A DNA stretch of 64,000 nucleotides from Odiellus spinosus (taxonomy: Eukaryota; Arthropoda; Arachnida; Opiliones; Phalangiidae): NCBI GenBank assembly GCA_963920705.1, contig OY987237.1, positions 8,338,601 through 8,402,600 on the forward strand, written 5' to 3'. A program made the translations under genes and the position numbers. Within the stretch, counting starts at the first letter, position 1. Each line of letters starts with the position of its first letter. The notes under the pieces are model-generated. The model was not told the origin of the DNA. It did not search any database and worked only from the letters and a program-made list of their open reading frames with translations. This document shows positions 37,256 to 49,569 of the stretch, one piece after another.

Positions 37256-37504
37256 TCAGGGTTTCCAAGGGATAGGGAAAACTTTAAATAAATAGTAAGG
37301 GCATTTGAAAGCTAGGCCAAATGAGGGAATTTGGAAATTAGACCAAAAAGTCCGGGAATTGTAACAAGAAACTTAGTTTGTAACAAATAAACCTTTGAAA
37401 AGGGAAGGGCAATACAGTATAGTCATTTGGTCATGGAAAATTATCAAAGATAATCAGGGAAATTTCTCAAAGTTGATCAGGAATACTCAAAGATGATCAA
37501 CTGG

Positions 37505-37590
37505 TGAAAAGTTTCAAATAGTGCCACGGAAAATGGTCAAAGATGGCCACGGAAAATGGTCAAAGATGGCCACGGAAAATGGTCAAGCTG
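37505..37590. repeat. Short 23-bp tandem repeat
   Basis: About three copies of GATGGCCACGGAAAATGGTC. Confidence 0.85.
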
Positions 37591-39336
37591 GTCAAGGAAT
37601 TTAAAATACCAAATTTAATGCCAACCCTGTTAAAAGCTTATTTGTAACACTGTACACTGGTTCCAAAAAGCAAGCCTACATAACCAACAAGTAAGTGTTT
37701 ATTTATTATTCTACTTAACAAGTACATTATTCCATTATAAAATAAACTGTGGTTTGTTGAGTCGTCCGATTAATCGTTTTAAATAAAATTATTCTCGGTA
37801 AATTGGTTATTATTTTTGAAAAATGTAAACCTTTTCAGGCAAAATCTAATTCAGTACTTCGATTATATTGTATATTTGGTTGAAAAACGGCTTTTTAACA
37901 CCGAAATTTACACATTCAATCAATAATTTAATAAATCGCGGATATTAAAATATTTTACCATTTATCGAAATTATAAAATCTGTAAACAGCTAAAGGGGAA
38001 CTAAGAATTAACAAGATGGGTAAAGCCTATAGAATAGCTACACCTCTGAATGCAATACCTACACCCCACCCTAGGGGAGGTGAATTGCTAAAAATGGAAC
38101 ATATCTATTGAATTTATTTCCAAAATCTAGCCTACACTCAAAATTATGAACAAAATCATAATTCCACAATGTTAGGCGACATTTTAGTGCTTAATTTAAA
38201 TGGGCTAGGTTTGAATTTCAGCGTAGGGCCAAAGAACACCAATCATATTGGACGATACTTTTTTTGGGCATGGTGATTCCGAATATAAACTGAAATGGAG
38301 CTTCATTTCGAACTCATATTTTTCCTTTTAATTAAAAACCTTCCAATTAAGAAAATTGCAAGAAATCGAACTTATCCCATTTTTAATTCACTCTCAATTT
38401 TATTTTACTAAGTTACAATCTTGAAACGGACCGAAATACTCGGTGGAAATCTGGTTTTCAATAGGAATTTAGGTCACTTTTAAGTCTTTACCCGAGGATA
38501 TATTTTACGAGTTTAATGAACTCTATCATTCAGTTTTTATCCTCTTTTAGGTTTGAACAATCTTACAATTGATTGTATTTTTTTCCGCGATGATAAATTT
38601 AGAACACGTCTAGCCCAGCCATTATTGGGTGTTTGGTCTTACCGTCATAACAGGTAGAGTTTTCAGAACTTGGAAAAGGTATCTAAGCTAAGAATTCAAA
38701 TCAAAGAGAGACAATAGAGTCCTGTCGTAATCAATGATTACACGGGGTGTGGTAGGTAACACTGCTATCGAGAAAGTTGAAAAGAATGAACTTGAATACC
38801 TTACCATATAATATATTTTGCTTCAATAGTGGTTTGCATTCTAGCGAAGAACTGCGTCGAAATATTGCACAATGTAAAACCCTCATAGAGTTAAAAGTAG
38901 TTCTGTAAATTGTTTTTGAATAGACAACCTATTATTGAAGAATTTTCTTTTTCGTCACATCCAACTAGAAAACTCTTAGTCACGCTTAATTGATACGGTA
39001 CCACTTTCAGACAAAACCAAATTTACGGTGACGGAACTACTAAGGAGTTTTAAGTAAAACCCACCAACCCCCGTGTAACAAGATTTACATTTAACACGAT
39101 AATAAGAAGATGCCGCCAAATTTAATTATTAATTAACCTCGGATGTTGAATTTCAGTTAATGATATAAACTTGCGATATCAGCACGATATTCTCGGACTA
39201 GTAAAATTTACAGCAAAACTACAGCAATCAAATTGCGTTTTAAAACTCAACATTTTAGGATAAAAATGGATAAGATGTGCGCCTGGAATATTTAAAGACT
39301 CTGTTTGATTAGCTGCAATAGATTAAAATCATTGTC

Positions 39337-39423
39337 GGGGGGGGGGGGGGGTTACTAACTCCCTATTCTCGATCAAAACCCCCATCTGCTAAGGTTGGAT
39401 TTGCCAAAAAAAAAAAAAAAAAA
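39337..39423. repeat. G15 run and A18 run
   Basis: Fifteen consecutive G at 39337-39351, then unrelated sequence, then eighteen A at 39406-39423. The G run can form a quadruplex in principle; either run may also vary in length through sequencing. Confidence 0.85.
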
Positions 39424-39630
39424 CACATCTTCGCGAGCTGGAAGCCCCACCCATGACTGGTTCCTTGAATTTAGGCCAACCTAGCTCTATGGAGAGACGC
39501 ATGTGACATACCTATCTACATGTTGTCTATCATATTTCGAATTTTACTAATACAAGATTCCACCTTGAATTGTCACCACGTAGAAAGCTACACACTACCA
39601 CTTATCTCCAATCTCCATTAGTTGAGTTAA

Positions 39631-39788
39631 GCCGCGTTCACACTAGAAACTTTAATACCCTTTTTTAAAGTTCAAAATGGAAACATTTGTGGTCAGCTCT
39701 AGAGATCCTTTGACAAAACAAGCAATTATCAGCTTGAAAAGTCGAAATTCTCTGAAAACGGTTTCAATGTATCTTGTGTGAACGTAGC
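39631..39788. mobile_element. MITE K2
   Basis: Inverted ends GCCGCGTTCACACTAGAAAC and the complement of CTTGTGTGAACGTAGC; same family as K1, 158 bp. Confidence 0.7.
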
Positions 39789-40199
39789 TTTAGCGATAAA
39801 TGGTTTTGCTCCCTTCGTGCGTGCAGACAAGTTGAAGCGGAATTGGCACGGACTACTTTTTGGTCTATGAGATTTAAAAACGTGTATTCATCCACTTTAT
39901 TGTTTCACATTATGTCAACTCTTTATGAGCCAAATTTTAAGAACAGACTATTAAATCAATAGAGCGTAACCAGCATAACTTGAAAGTGGGGGTTACAAAA
40001 GTAGGCCAAATTAATAATTCACTTTCACCCTGAATAAGAAATTTCTTTCACTGTTCAATCGTTTTATTTCGTCAGCCAACCCTCGCGGGAATTTTTATTT
40101 TAGGCTTAAAAATCTGGTTAAAATTAATACAATTAACATTTAAATTAATTGCTGGTTGTTGTTGCTCTAGTGAGTAGTGACCTCAGTTTGAACTTAATT

Positions 40200-40440
40200 G
40201 TCCAGTATTTTAACTTGATTGTCTACCAAAATACTTAATTGACTACCAATTAAACTTATTTGACTACCAATTAAAATTATTTATCTACCAATTTATTGTA
40301 ATTTTCTACCAATTTATTGTAATTGTCTACCAATTTATTGTAATTGTCTACCAATTTATTGTAATTGTCTACCAATTTATTGTAATTGTCTACCAATTTA
40401 CTCTAATTGTTTAACTCTTCAATATAATTGTCTACACGGT
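40200..40440. repeat. 21-bp minisatellite
   Basis: Units of TAATTGTCTACCAATTTATTG are near-perfect at 40290-40400 and degenerate outwards. Confidence 0.9.
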
Positions 40441-41413
40441 TAATTGTCCAAATATTTAACCTAATTGTCTACCACTTTAATTGTCTTTCTTTTTAACAAT
40501 TTGTTTAAACTGTGATTGTCCCAAAATAGAGCTGAATGTCTGTAAGCCTAAGCTCGTCAATAACCTGGAGCAAAAAAATGAATATGATTTGGATTAGGAT
40601 TTCATTTAAACAGAGACTCAGTCTAGACTTTAGTTTTTAATTCTCAAAATAAGTTGTTTTCTTAAATGTAAATTAAAAACCAATCTAGGCGTAGAGTCAG
40701 GACATTTGAAACTTGATAATGTAGGCACTTGTCTAACAGATGGGCGTATGGAATACTTTTCTTAGCCTTGATAACTTTTATCTCGCTTGGTACGACGAAA
40801 AAATATTGATCGATTTAATCGGGCTTTTAATCAAACATTTCAGAATTTCTTTGTATTTCGAGTTTCAAAAAAGTGATAAGCTATTTTTACTCAATAGTAA
40901 ATGTTTCTACGAAACGAATATGTCCCCCAAAATAAAACTTTAACGACTACTTCTAAAATGGAATGTTTCCGTAATTAGTAATACAGTGGTTGACAATTTA
41001 TCCAAGGGCTAGTTGAAGAAAACCTTCCAGAGTAGCGAAACCTCGAGCGAATTAATAAATTACGTTAATCCTCATAGAGATAAAAGTAGATTTTAAAACA
41101 TCTTGATTCGTGAACCGGAGGTTTTCCACTTTTTTATGAAGAGCTTTTCAGCTTTCACCCCAAAACCTGTTTCCCTTCCCAAACTTCCCAAGTAGCGGTA
41201 GTTTCCATGATTATATCATCGATTTTATTTATTAAGAATTGTGTAAAAATGACAATAAAATTACTTATAATTGAAATCATGATCAAATGATTATTAATGC
41301 AATGTTAATTACATAACAATTACGATAAATAACGAACGATTTCGGCTTTCACACAAAGTTATCGATAAAAATTAACTTTTTTAAAAAAGTCGCAATCCCA
41401 TCCCCGTGACTCA

Positions 41414-41421
41414 TGACGTCA
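41414..41421. promoter_or_regulatory. CRE palindrome TGACGTCA upstream of the CD63-like gene
   Basis: A perfect CRE (TGACGTCA), followed within 15 bp by a second half site TACGTCA, about 400 bp upstream of the tetraspanin ATG. Binding by CREB/ATF is inferred from the motif only. Confidence 0.35.
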
Positions 41422-41659
41422 TTTCAATACGTCATCATAGGTATTTCACCGTATTTCGTGAACAAATCCGGATATGAAAATAGTTTTAAAATATATTCTG
41501 TTTATATCAGTGTTTTACAGCCTCATTTTTATTATTTTTTTAATATTAAATGAGTAACAAAAATTATTTCAATTAGTTTTTAATGAAAAATTAAGTTCAT
41601 AAATAAACATGGGACTATTTTTTGACTACGTCATTTTAGATTTGCGTCATCGATCTGTC

Positions 41660-41667
41660 TCACGTGA
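41660..41667. promoter_or_regulatory. E-box / CLEAR-like TCACGTGA
   Basis: The palindrome TCACGTGA lies about 150 bp upstream of the first tetraspanin ATG. It matches the core of the CLEAR element used by MiT/TFE factors at lysosomal genes. CD63 is a late-endosome/lysosome protein, so the placement fits, but an eight-base motif is weak evidence. Confidence 0.35.
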
Positions 41668-41815
41668 TCTCGTTTCTGTCAGTCTCTCGCGCGCCACCGA
41701 GGTTTAATAGATCTCTCGATTTGCCAAGGAAGTAGAGTTGAAATTCTTCTTGCTGCGGATCATTTCTGTTTCTTTGTGCTTTTGTTGAAAAAAAAAAGTA
41801 TATTTAAGTGTCAAA

Positions 41816-44800
41816 ATGGTAGTTAGTGGATCGCAGAAGCTCGTCAAATATCTTCTATTCTTTTTCAACTTCGTCTTTGTGGTGAGTTATATTTTTCTTC
41901 TCCTTATGGTAGCCTACATTTCCTAAAATGGAAGCCAAGGCTTAGTTAGGAGCCTTTTTTTTTATTTTTTTTAGCCTCTCCAACCTAAAGTTGAATCTGA
42001 TTCGTAAATAATGAAATACGCAACTGCGTAGTCAATAACCATTGTTGTTGTTAAGGCTAAGCGCGATTTTGGATAATGTGCAATAATATTTGTTATTTTT
42101 AAAGCCATAAAGTATCGTTCTTTTTGCTAAAATTAAATTATTTTGTTAAGCATTATTTGAAAGATCTTAAGCCTAACTTTACGGTATAATACAGTAAAAA
42201 ACACCCCAATCCCCTATAGAGCATTAAACGTGTCACTTCGGTAACGCTATAACTAGGGCATTCCTTTTTCAAAAATAGGTTGGTATTTAATGAAGTGTCA
42301 AAGTACTTGATTGCCTTTACCCTGCAAAAATTACTTCGTGTATGATATTATATTTAAACAAGGCCTAGTGTAAGTGTAAAGTTTAGACTTTAGTTAAGAA
42401 AGGCATTGATTTTTTAACACATTGTCAAGACAGGCATGCAAGCCTAAATGTAGCTGCAGAAAATGGTTATTTAGTTAAGTGTAACTTAATGGAATATTAA
42501 TGGTTTTTCTTTAACATTTATGTTTGAAACAACAGCATTATACGTGTAGTTTGCAAAAGCAGTATACAGGTTCATAAGGGTGTGACCTATTTTTTTTTTT
42601 TTTCCCCTTAGTCAAGCTTAAAAAGTGTAAATGTTAATCAAATAACGGGTTGAAATTTTATTTCTACAGGTCACTGGTCTAGCATTAATCATTGTTGGAG
42701 GTGTTGTTGAATACAAAGCGAGGAATTACCTAAATTTCTTAGGGGATTCTTATGTATCTACGGCGGTACTTTTGATCATTTTGGGTGTTGTCGTCTTTTT
42801 GATCGCTTTCCTAGGATGTTGCGGTGCCACCAAAGAAAACATTTGTATGATTCAAACCGTAAGTTTTTGTTCGAGGATACTTTGCGTGATACTTTTTGCA
42901 GGTGAAAAGAATTTTAATATCAGGTTCTCTATAGTTTTCAGTCTTGCTCTTCATTCTGTTCATCATGGAATTGGCTGGCGGAATCGCCGCTTACGTTTAC
43001 AAAGACAAACTTCATGATATTGCTCAAGACGGTTTGAACAACAGTTTCAGTCACGCCATGACCGGTGATAAGAAGGCTATGCGAGGATGGGAAGACATTC
43101 AAAATGAAGTAATTACCTTATTTAAATGTTTTAAATAGTGGTCTTGATAGTAGTAGTATTAGTAGTAATGAGTGATTCGAGATGCGGTGTCGATTATGGA
43201 TGGGAAGGATAGTTTAAAAAGGGAAGTAACTCATGTTAAATGATGGAGCCCAAAATAATTTTAGGATGACTACATTTCCTATATTTCACTTCCTTCCTAT
43301 TTCCACTTATTGGATCGTTTAGGAATTACCATAGAATTATATTTTTACTCCAAACTAAAGCCATAGGTGAACTTGTTAAGCGTTACTGTAAGCTGTATGA
43401 GAATGAAGGTTTAGTGAAGCTTAAATACTATAAATAGAAAAAAGAACGTTGTTAACCAGACGTCCTTGGAGTTGTTAGACTATTAGCCACATTCAGCCTA
43501 TGGTAGGCATTATTTCTATAGAGGCAGTATCTTTTGTACGCATGGCTGAACGTAGTCAATAAACAAGTTTATATTATATTTTATAAGAATTTCTTAATAT
43601 TCTTATATTTTATATATATTTCACACAGAAATGTCCTATATAGGATGTTTCAAGTTTTCGGTGGTTACCCTGTAATTTGATCTCTCTGGGATATGTGACA
43701 ACTAAAGAGCCTTTTTTTATGTAAAGGGAAGCGAGACTTAAGGGGCATTTTTGTTGACAAAAAAATTTAAAGAATGATTTGCGAAATTCTGCGGATAAGA
43801 GTAGATGATAGTGTAGTTCAATATTTCTAACAATTTATTAAGATATCGTGAATGAATGCTTCAAGATTTTTATCCAAATTAACAAGATAAGGGAAAAAGC
43901 TCGACTATTTTAAAAAAAGAAAAAATAAGTTTAACTTTTTGGCCATGATTTACTTAATGAGCGGTTAAATTTTACTATCCTTTTGTTATAAAGTAGTGAA
44001 GTTAGGAATAACAAAACCCAAAAAGTTTCTTGTCAAAATTCAATTAGAAACTTAAACTATCTCCAGTAGCAAAACAAATGCAGGATGGATGAAAAATTGG
44101 GTGAAGGGCTTCTATAGTTAAGGCTGTATATAGTCCATCCTCAATGGCAGCCTAAAGATGGCCAGGTTTCTTAAAAACATGGCAAATATCAGGGAAAGTG
44201 ATTATGACTCGTAAAACTCACCGAAATATTAGGGGGAAGTTATTTTGAGTTGTAAAACTCACTGAAATATCAGGGAAAGTGATTTTTAGTCGTAAAACTC
44301 GTGGAATTAACAGGGAAAAACGATTTTGACTCATTTCTGAGGAAGATCTTAACTGGAAAATAATTTGATATAAGATTAGTCCTATATTATCGTATAAAAG
44401 CACATTTTATGTCCTGTATAATTTGAAGAAAAAATTCTTCATTACCTATAAGGAATTGAAATTTATCGCTGGCTCCCTGGAATACTGTTTTTAGGCATAT
44501 TTTAACAGTTAAAATTGATTATATAACTGGTTTTGATACTGGCTAAACAATAAATTAAAATTTCTCGTTGTCACTCTATAGTTTCATTGTTGCGGCTTTG
44601 ACGGATTCAGCGATTACGTGAACGATAATGCTACTACTGCTAACACTACTTTGGAATTGTCTCGAACTTGCTGCAAAAACTTGGTACAGGGTGAAACTTG
44701 CACAGTAGATGAAGCGTACAAAACGGTAACTGTTCCTATATGTTTGACCGCCCCTCTCCCTTTTCCCTATTCAGCTTGACATCTTTAGCCTATTCTCTTC

Positions 44801-45378
44801 CTTATATCAGATATATTTAAAATATTGTGTCCAAACTTAGCCAACTTCACCCCTAGTAACGCTGTTTATTCAAACCTTATCATTCACAGTTTTTATACCA
44901 ACTGGTTATCTTGCAGTAAAAACCTCTTTATAATGAACTTCTGGGGGGCAAAAACCATTTCGTTATATTTTTGGTATAACGAGGTTTTACATCTTAAATT
45001 TACTGAATCCTTGGCTATTTAACAGTTACTGTAATTTATTTTTATTCTTTAATTAACACTACGTTAAAGATAGTTTAGAAATGATTTCTTTCTCTACGCT
45101 GGTTAGTTCTCTACCGCTAATTATTCCTACGGGAGTCTTAACACCTTTGCCATTTGTGTCCTAGTATAACCCTTTCATTAAGCCATTACTGCGATGAACT
45201 TAATCATAAATTAAATTCTAATCTATAGGGCTGCAAAGATGGTGTCATCAACTACTTCAAAGATAACATTGCCATGGTTGGAGCAGCTGGTATTAGTATC
45301 GCGTTCATTGAAGTAGTGGGAATAGTTTTTGCCTGTTGCTTACTTCGTGCCATAAAAGCGCAGTACGAAACTGTATAA
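41816..45378 (+). CDS. CD63-like tetraspanin, five exons, 240 residues
   Basis: Exons: 41816-41881, 42670-42858, 42935-43108, 44582-44725, 45229-45378; all introns are phase 0. Four hydrophobic segments lie at about residues 12-34, 50-75, 86-108 and 204-229. The FLGCCGA motif follows TM2. The large loop has the tetraspanin pattern CCG (146-148), CC, C, GC, with six cysteines and N-linked sites in its variable part. The C-terminus is QYETV; the last four residues fit YxxPhi, the endosome/lysosome sorting signal that CD63 has as GYEVM. The length is typical. It is probably an endosomal/lysosomal and exosomal membrane organiser. The third exon acceptor (ctatag at 42934) was chosen because it restores phase and alignment with the paralogue. 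The next gene is a paralogue on the same strand. Confidence 0.92.
43109..44581 (+). other. Large intron 3 of the CD63-like gene
   Basis: A 1.47-kb intron, donor GTAATT and acceptor CTATAG. It contains element G2 (43262-43672) and about three copies of a roughly 60-bp direct repeat (44185-44335) built around GTAAAACTC..GGGAAAGTGATTTT. No exon was found inside. Confidence 0.7.
43262..43672. mobile_element. Element G2, in an intron of the CD63-like gene
   Basis: It shares TTTCCTATATTT and CACTTCCTTCCTATTT at the left end, an interior stretch, and GGTTACCCTG at the right end with G1. Ends are approximate. Confidence 0.55.
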
Positions 45379-46981
45379 AAAAGCCTCACAAAACTTAATT
45401 TACATTTTAAGTTTTTAGTTGTTCCAATTTTTTTTTTTTTTTTGGTCACGTGTGAAGTGAAAACACGCTCCTCCCTGTTCTATTATTTAATCCTATTTTT
45501 TTTAAAAAAAACTAAAGTTTGTTTGTCTGTTTTGACTTAAATCTGAAATCGTCCTCGAAATTAATTCTTTCATTCTCGTACTTGACAAAAAAACGTCCAT
45601 TTTTAATTTTCTTAACCGTTTAGCCGTTTAATAATCAATGACATCGTCAAAATTAAAAAAAACTTACTTTATTCGTGTACCTTCTTTTAATTTTATTTGG
45701 AACTTAACGATAGAAGATCTAAGCTTTGGTGTACCTGAGATCGCAAAGGTTAAATTACGACACAATCATATTTTTAAATGTTTAAATATTGTAAGTTTAA
45801 AAACAAAATGCAGATATTTGTACTTTAAAGCGAGAAAAAATTACTTCTACCTATCCTCTGTAAAATTAAAATATTAAATCTCTTTGAAATGTTAACGAAA
45901 AGAGTCATCAATGTAGTTTTAATAATAAATATGAAAATTATGCTTTATTTCGATCATATTCTAATTCTACATGAAATTTAGTTATTGTGACAAAAAAATC
46001 ATGAAACACTTGATGACATTTTATTCGATAATATTTAAGATTTATTAATGAAAATAATAGGTTATGTTTTGATATATTATTTTAGTAAAGCTTAATTTTA
46101 TTTTTTATAAGATTGCAGCAAAGTAAGTCTACAAATGACATCATTTTATCCGTCACTTCGATCTTGTATGAGTCAATGTCAGGATTATATGTAATGAAGT
46201 GCAATTTTGAGTCTAGCGTCAAAAAGTTTGGGGAAGTCTTATGTGAAGGCGGCTTTATTTCCTCCTCTCTGATTGGTTGAGGAGAATGAATGCGTATTGC
46301 GTACCAATGTGTTAGGTTTGGCTACCACTTGATGTGTTTTCTATAGACAAGGTTACCAGGTCAGAAAATTTGAAACCTTGAGCCTAAGGGTCAGGATATT
46401 TCATAATTTAGTTAAAAAGTTTGAAAATTGTATCACGCATTTTGCTTGGAAAATATGCTCGTATTTTGCTTAAAGTATCTTCTTTTACATTTAGTAAATT
46501 TTCAATTTGATGTCAGTGGTCCTTTAAGATATCTCAAGGCTAGATAGTACAAGGAAGGATGTGAAAAGGCTTCATGGCTCCCGAAAAAATGTTTACTTAA
46601 CAAGTCTGACTCCAACTAGTTAGTCTGATTAAACGGATCTCGCTTACTCTTTTATCTTTCTCTTTCGTGATGGCATGTTTTCCTTAATCTATTAAATTTT
46701 AAATTTGATGTTAGTGGCCCTTTAAAGATATTTCATGGCTGATAATATGGTGATATCATTTTAGATCCACTGAACTTTCCGCCTGAAACCAACTGTTATC
46801 ATTTCGCAACAACGACAAGCTGATACAGGTTGGTCTACGTCACGGACGTTTGCTGAAAGCGTAACAATGAATCCTTAAATTGGCGATTATAATTTGTAAG
46901 ATAATCATTTTAATTTTTTAAATGTCATTTATTAATAACTAATTAACTTTCATAATTAGTTATTAATCTGAAATCCTGAAT
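45379..46981. other. Interval between the two tetraspanin genes
   Basis: Contains the 3' UTR of the first gene and the promoter of the second. No coding frame resembling a known family is seen. AT-rich, with one T18 run near 45430. Confidence 0.5.
45924..45929 (+). terminator. Putative polyadenylation signal of the CD63-like gene
   Basis: AATAAA 546 nt past the stop codon. It is the first canonical hexamer I noticed there; use is unproven. Confidence 0.3.
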
Positions 46982-48109
46982 ATGGCGCATGGATTTGCTA
47001 TATTGGTGAAATGTTTAATTTTCTTTTTTAACTTATTGTTCTGCGTAAGTATATTAAATCATTGTCGACATTCATTAAATTCTACTTAGTTAATTTAATC
47101 ATTCATTGCCTAAAAGGTTACAGGGTTGGCATTGATTGTCATTGGTTCTCTAGTCGAATACAAAGCGCGAAATTACCTTAACTTGCTCGGTGATTCGTAC
47201 ATATCAACAGCGACATTACTCATCATCTTGGGTGTGATAGTATTTTTCACAGCGTTTTTGGGATGTTGCGGAGCGTGCAAGGAAAATGTCTGCATGATAA
47301 TAACGGTGAGACTGATTATTTTAATTTTTTCATAAATTTCTTTGTAAATCTTAAAATCTTTGCCAGTTCTCCGTGTTTCTCTTCTTGCTCTTTGTCGCGG
47401 AATTGGCAGCCGCTATTTCAGCCTACGTTTACAGAAATGAAGTAATTAATAATTGCGTAACTTAATGCAAACTTTGTTATTCTCAGCGTTTACAATTATT
47501 TTTAGTTACAAGGAATAATTTATAACGGACTAAGTAACAACTTCAAAAACGCTTTGGAAGAAAAAGAAGATGCCATAAAAGGATGGGAACACATGCAACA
47601 CGATGTTAGTTAATCGAAAAGTTTAATAACAATTGGGTTAAATATAATTAGAGTTTAAATTAATTCATTTATAGTTCAATTGTTGTGGTTTGGATGGTCC
47701 CGAGGATTTTAACTCTACTGAATCCATACCATTTTTGTCATGCTGCAAACATTTGAGCGTGGATGTTAATTGCACTCAGGAATTTGCTCAACCTGATGTA
47801 AGTTTAATTACTTTATTTAATTCAGACCAGTTATGTCCAAAATGGACAATAAGTTCACGAAATCAGAACTCGAGTGTTTGTTAAAGTTCGGGACAAACGA
47901 GTATTCGCACACCCTTAATTTAATTCGGTGCTAATGCTAGTAAGTAGTCTTTTAATAAAATAAATAATTATTCCTAGGGTTGCAAAACAGCTGTTGTAAA
48001 CGTTTTTACAAGCAATATAGGAGTAGTTGGAGGCGCAGCGCTAGGCATTGCATTTATTGAAGTTTTTGGAATGATGTTGGCCTGCTGCTTAGCTCGTGCC
48101 ATGAAGTGA
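46982..48109 (+). CDS. Second CD63-like tetraspanin, six exons, 226 residues
   Basis: Exons: 46982-47044, 47117-47305, 47367-47441, 47506-47604, 47675-47797, 47978-48109; all introns are phase 0 and mostly 61-72 bp. Four transmembrane segments, FLGCCGA after TM2, and a large loop with CCG (145-147), CC, C and GC are seen. The second exon is exactly as long as in the upstream paralogue (189 nt), and the protein block VEYKARNYLN is shared. Exons 3 and 4 together (75 + 99 nt) equal the single 174-nt exon 3 of the paralogue, so one intron was gained here or lost there. The C-terminus ends ARAMK and lacks the YxxPhi tail, so its location may differ from that of the first protein. It is a tandem duplicate. 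Confidence 0.92.
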
Positions 48110-48794
48110 ACCAACTAAATTACTACAAATCATTGTAAACTAACTAATCAAACTAGTTATCAATCATTTTAACCTATTTTTGTGGTTAATTTAATTTTTA
48201 AATGAGCCCACTTACTTGACAACACGTGCTATTTTTAATGACTAGCATTTAATGCAAAAAAAAGTTTAAAAATACAATATTTTTACATTCATTTAAAATA
48301 CTCTGTGGTTTTTATGAATATCCACACGTCCATTTCCAAACTTCTCTTACTCTCATTCACATACTCTACAAAACGCCAAATATTTAAAACAACAATATGA
48401 CTATATTATTGTTGTTGCACAGAAATATTTTTATACTCTATATTGACACTTTAAACACGAAAAGAAACAAATTAATATTATAAATAATGGCAAAATTGGA
48501 CAAGAAACTAACCTAATTTTGCGATAAGGTTCAAAATGAAGCCTTTCTTTAAATTTTACTCCATTCCTAATATTGTGTGGGTATAAAATCATTCCAAACT
48601 ATTTGAAATTACATAATTTTTCACCTACTATATTGAAAAAGTCGTGTTTAAACTTAATTATTGTAAAATAAGGTACCGAATCTCTAAACAAAGCGTTTAT
48701 TTATTATTGCTTTGAAAAAATTAATTTTAAATGTTAATTAAAATTCTAATTATATTTTAATCACATTTTTCATTTTTATAAATTTTTATCTGGT
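48110..48794. other. Gene-free stretch after the second tetraspanin
   Basis: Very AT-rich sequence including the 3' UTR of the second tetraspanin. No supported ORF or RNA gene. Confidence 0.5.
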
Positions 48795-49330
48795 TAAAGG
48801 GACTATCTGCGATTTTTAAAGACCATTGAAAGTCGCCTTCATTTATTGCTTAGCAGACGATGTTAGCCATAACAAATTGTGCATTCAAACCTTGGCTTGA
48901 TGCATAAGGGAAGATGGTTTTAAAGGAGAAAATTGTAGAGTAGATTAAGTCTTCAAAGGGACTATCTGAGATTTGTAGAGCCCTTTAAAGTCGCCTTCGT
49001 TTCTTGCTTGGCAGACGACGTTGGCCATAACGAACTACAGTCAAACCTAGGCTGTGTATAAGGAAAGATAATTTTCGAGGGGAACATTCTAGAGCAGATA
49101 GTTCCTTTAAGAGTGCTTTCTGCGATTTGTTAAAGGGACTATCAACGTTTTCTAAAGCCTCTTTAAAGCCGCTTTCTTTTGCTTAGCAGACGACGTTGGT
49201 CATTATAAATTGTACATTTAAACTTTCAAAGCTAGGTTGTATGCATAAGGGATTAAGGGAAGATGATTTTCAAAGGGTAGATTATAGAGCAGATAGGGCC
49301 TTTGAGTTCCTTTAAAGTCGCCTTCTTGCT
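48795..49330. repeat. Tandem array of repeat D (about 160-bp unit, just over 3 copies)
   Basis: Each unit has TTAAAGGGACTATC near its start, then AAAGTCGCCTTC, CTTAGCAGACGA and GCATAAGGGAAGAT. Related single copies lie at 55545-55690 and, inverted and partial, near 25340-25430. Confidence 0.8.
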
Positions 49331-49345
49331 TGGCGGATAACTAGT

Positions 49346-49569
49346 TGGTACCAGAGATCACCAGCATAGAGAATATAGAAAAGGAGTGGCAACTCCGGGG
49401 CATCTCTACGCGCAGCTCTTAGAAACTTCCAGTTTTGCTTGCATCAAACTATCTGAAAACTCTTGTGTACTAATCTTTTGAAGGAACATCGTTATTAACG
49501 CTCTTAGAGCGGGGAGCAGCCACTCCTTTTCCTTATTCTCTATGTCGCCAGTGGTCTTCTATGGTAGCC
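49346..49569. mobile_element. Inverted-repeat element N
   Basis: Arms of about 45 bp with ATAGAGAATA..AAAGGAGTGGC and its inverse GCCACTCCTTTT..TATTCTCTAT; single copy. Confidence 0.7.

Larger units (their letters stand above)
35365..39336. other. Gene-free stretch after the zinc-finger gene
   Basis: 3' UTR of the zinc-finger gene, then AT-rich sequence with H2 (37147) and a 23-bp tandem repeat (37505). No other gene is supported. Confidence 0.5.

Noticed and set aside
42772..43017. Read-through of tetraspanin exon 2 into the next intron as a separate protein
   Set aside because: The phase-0 donor at 42859 and acceptor at 42934 restore the full tetraspanin and match the paralogue.
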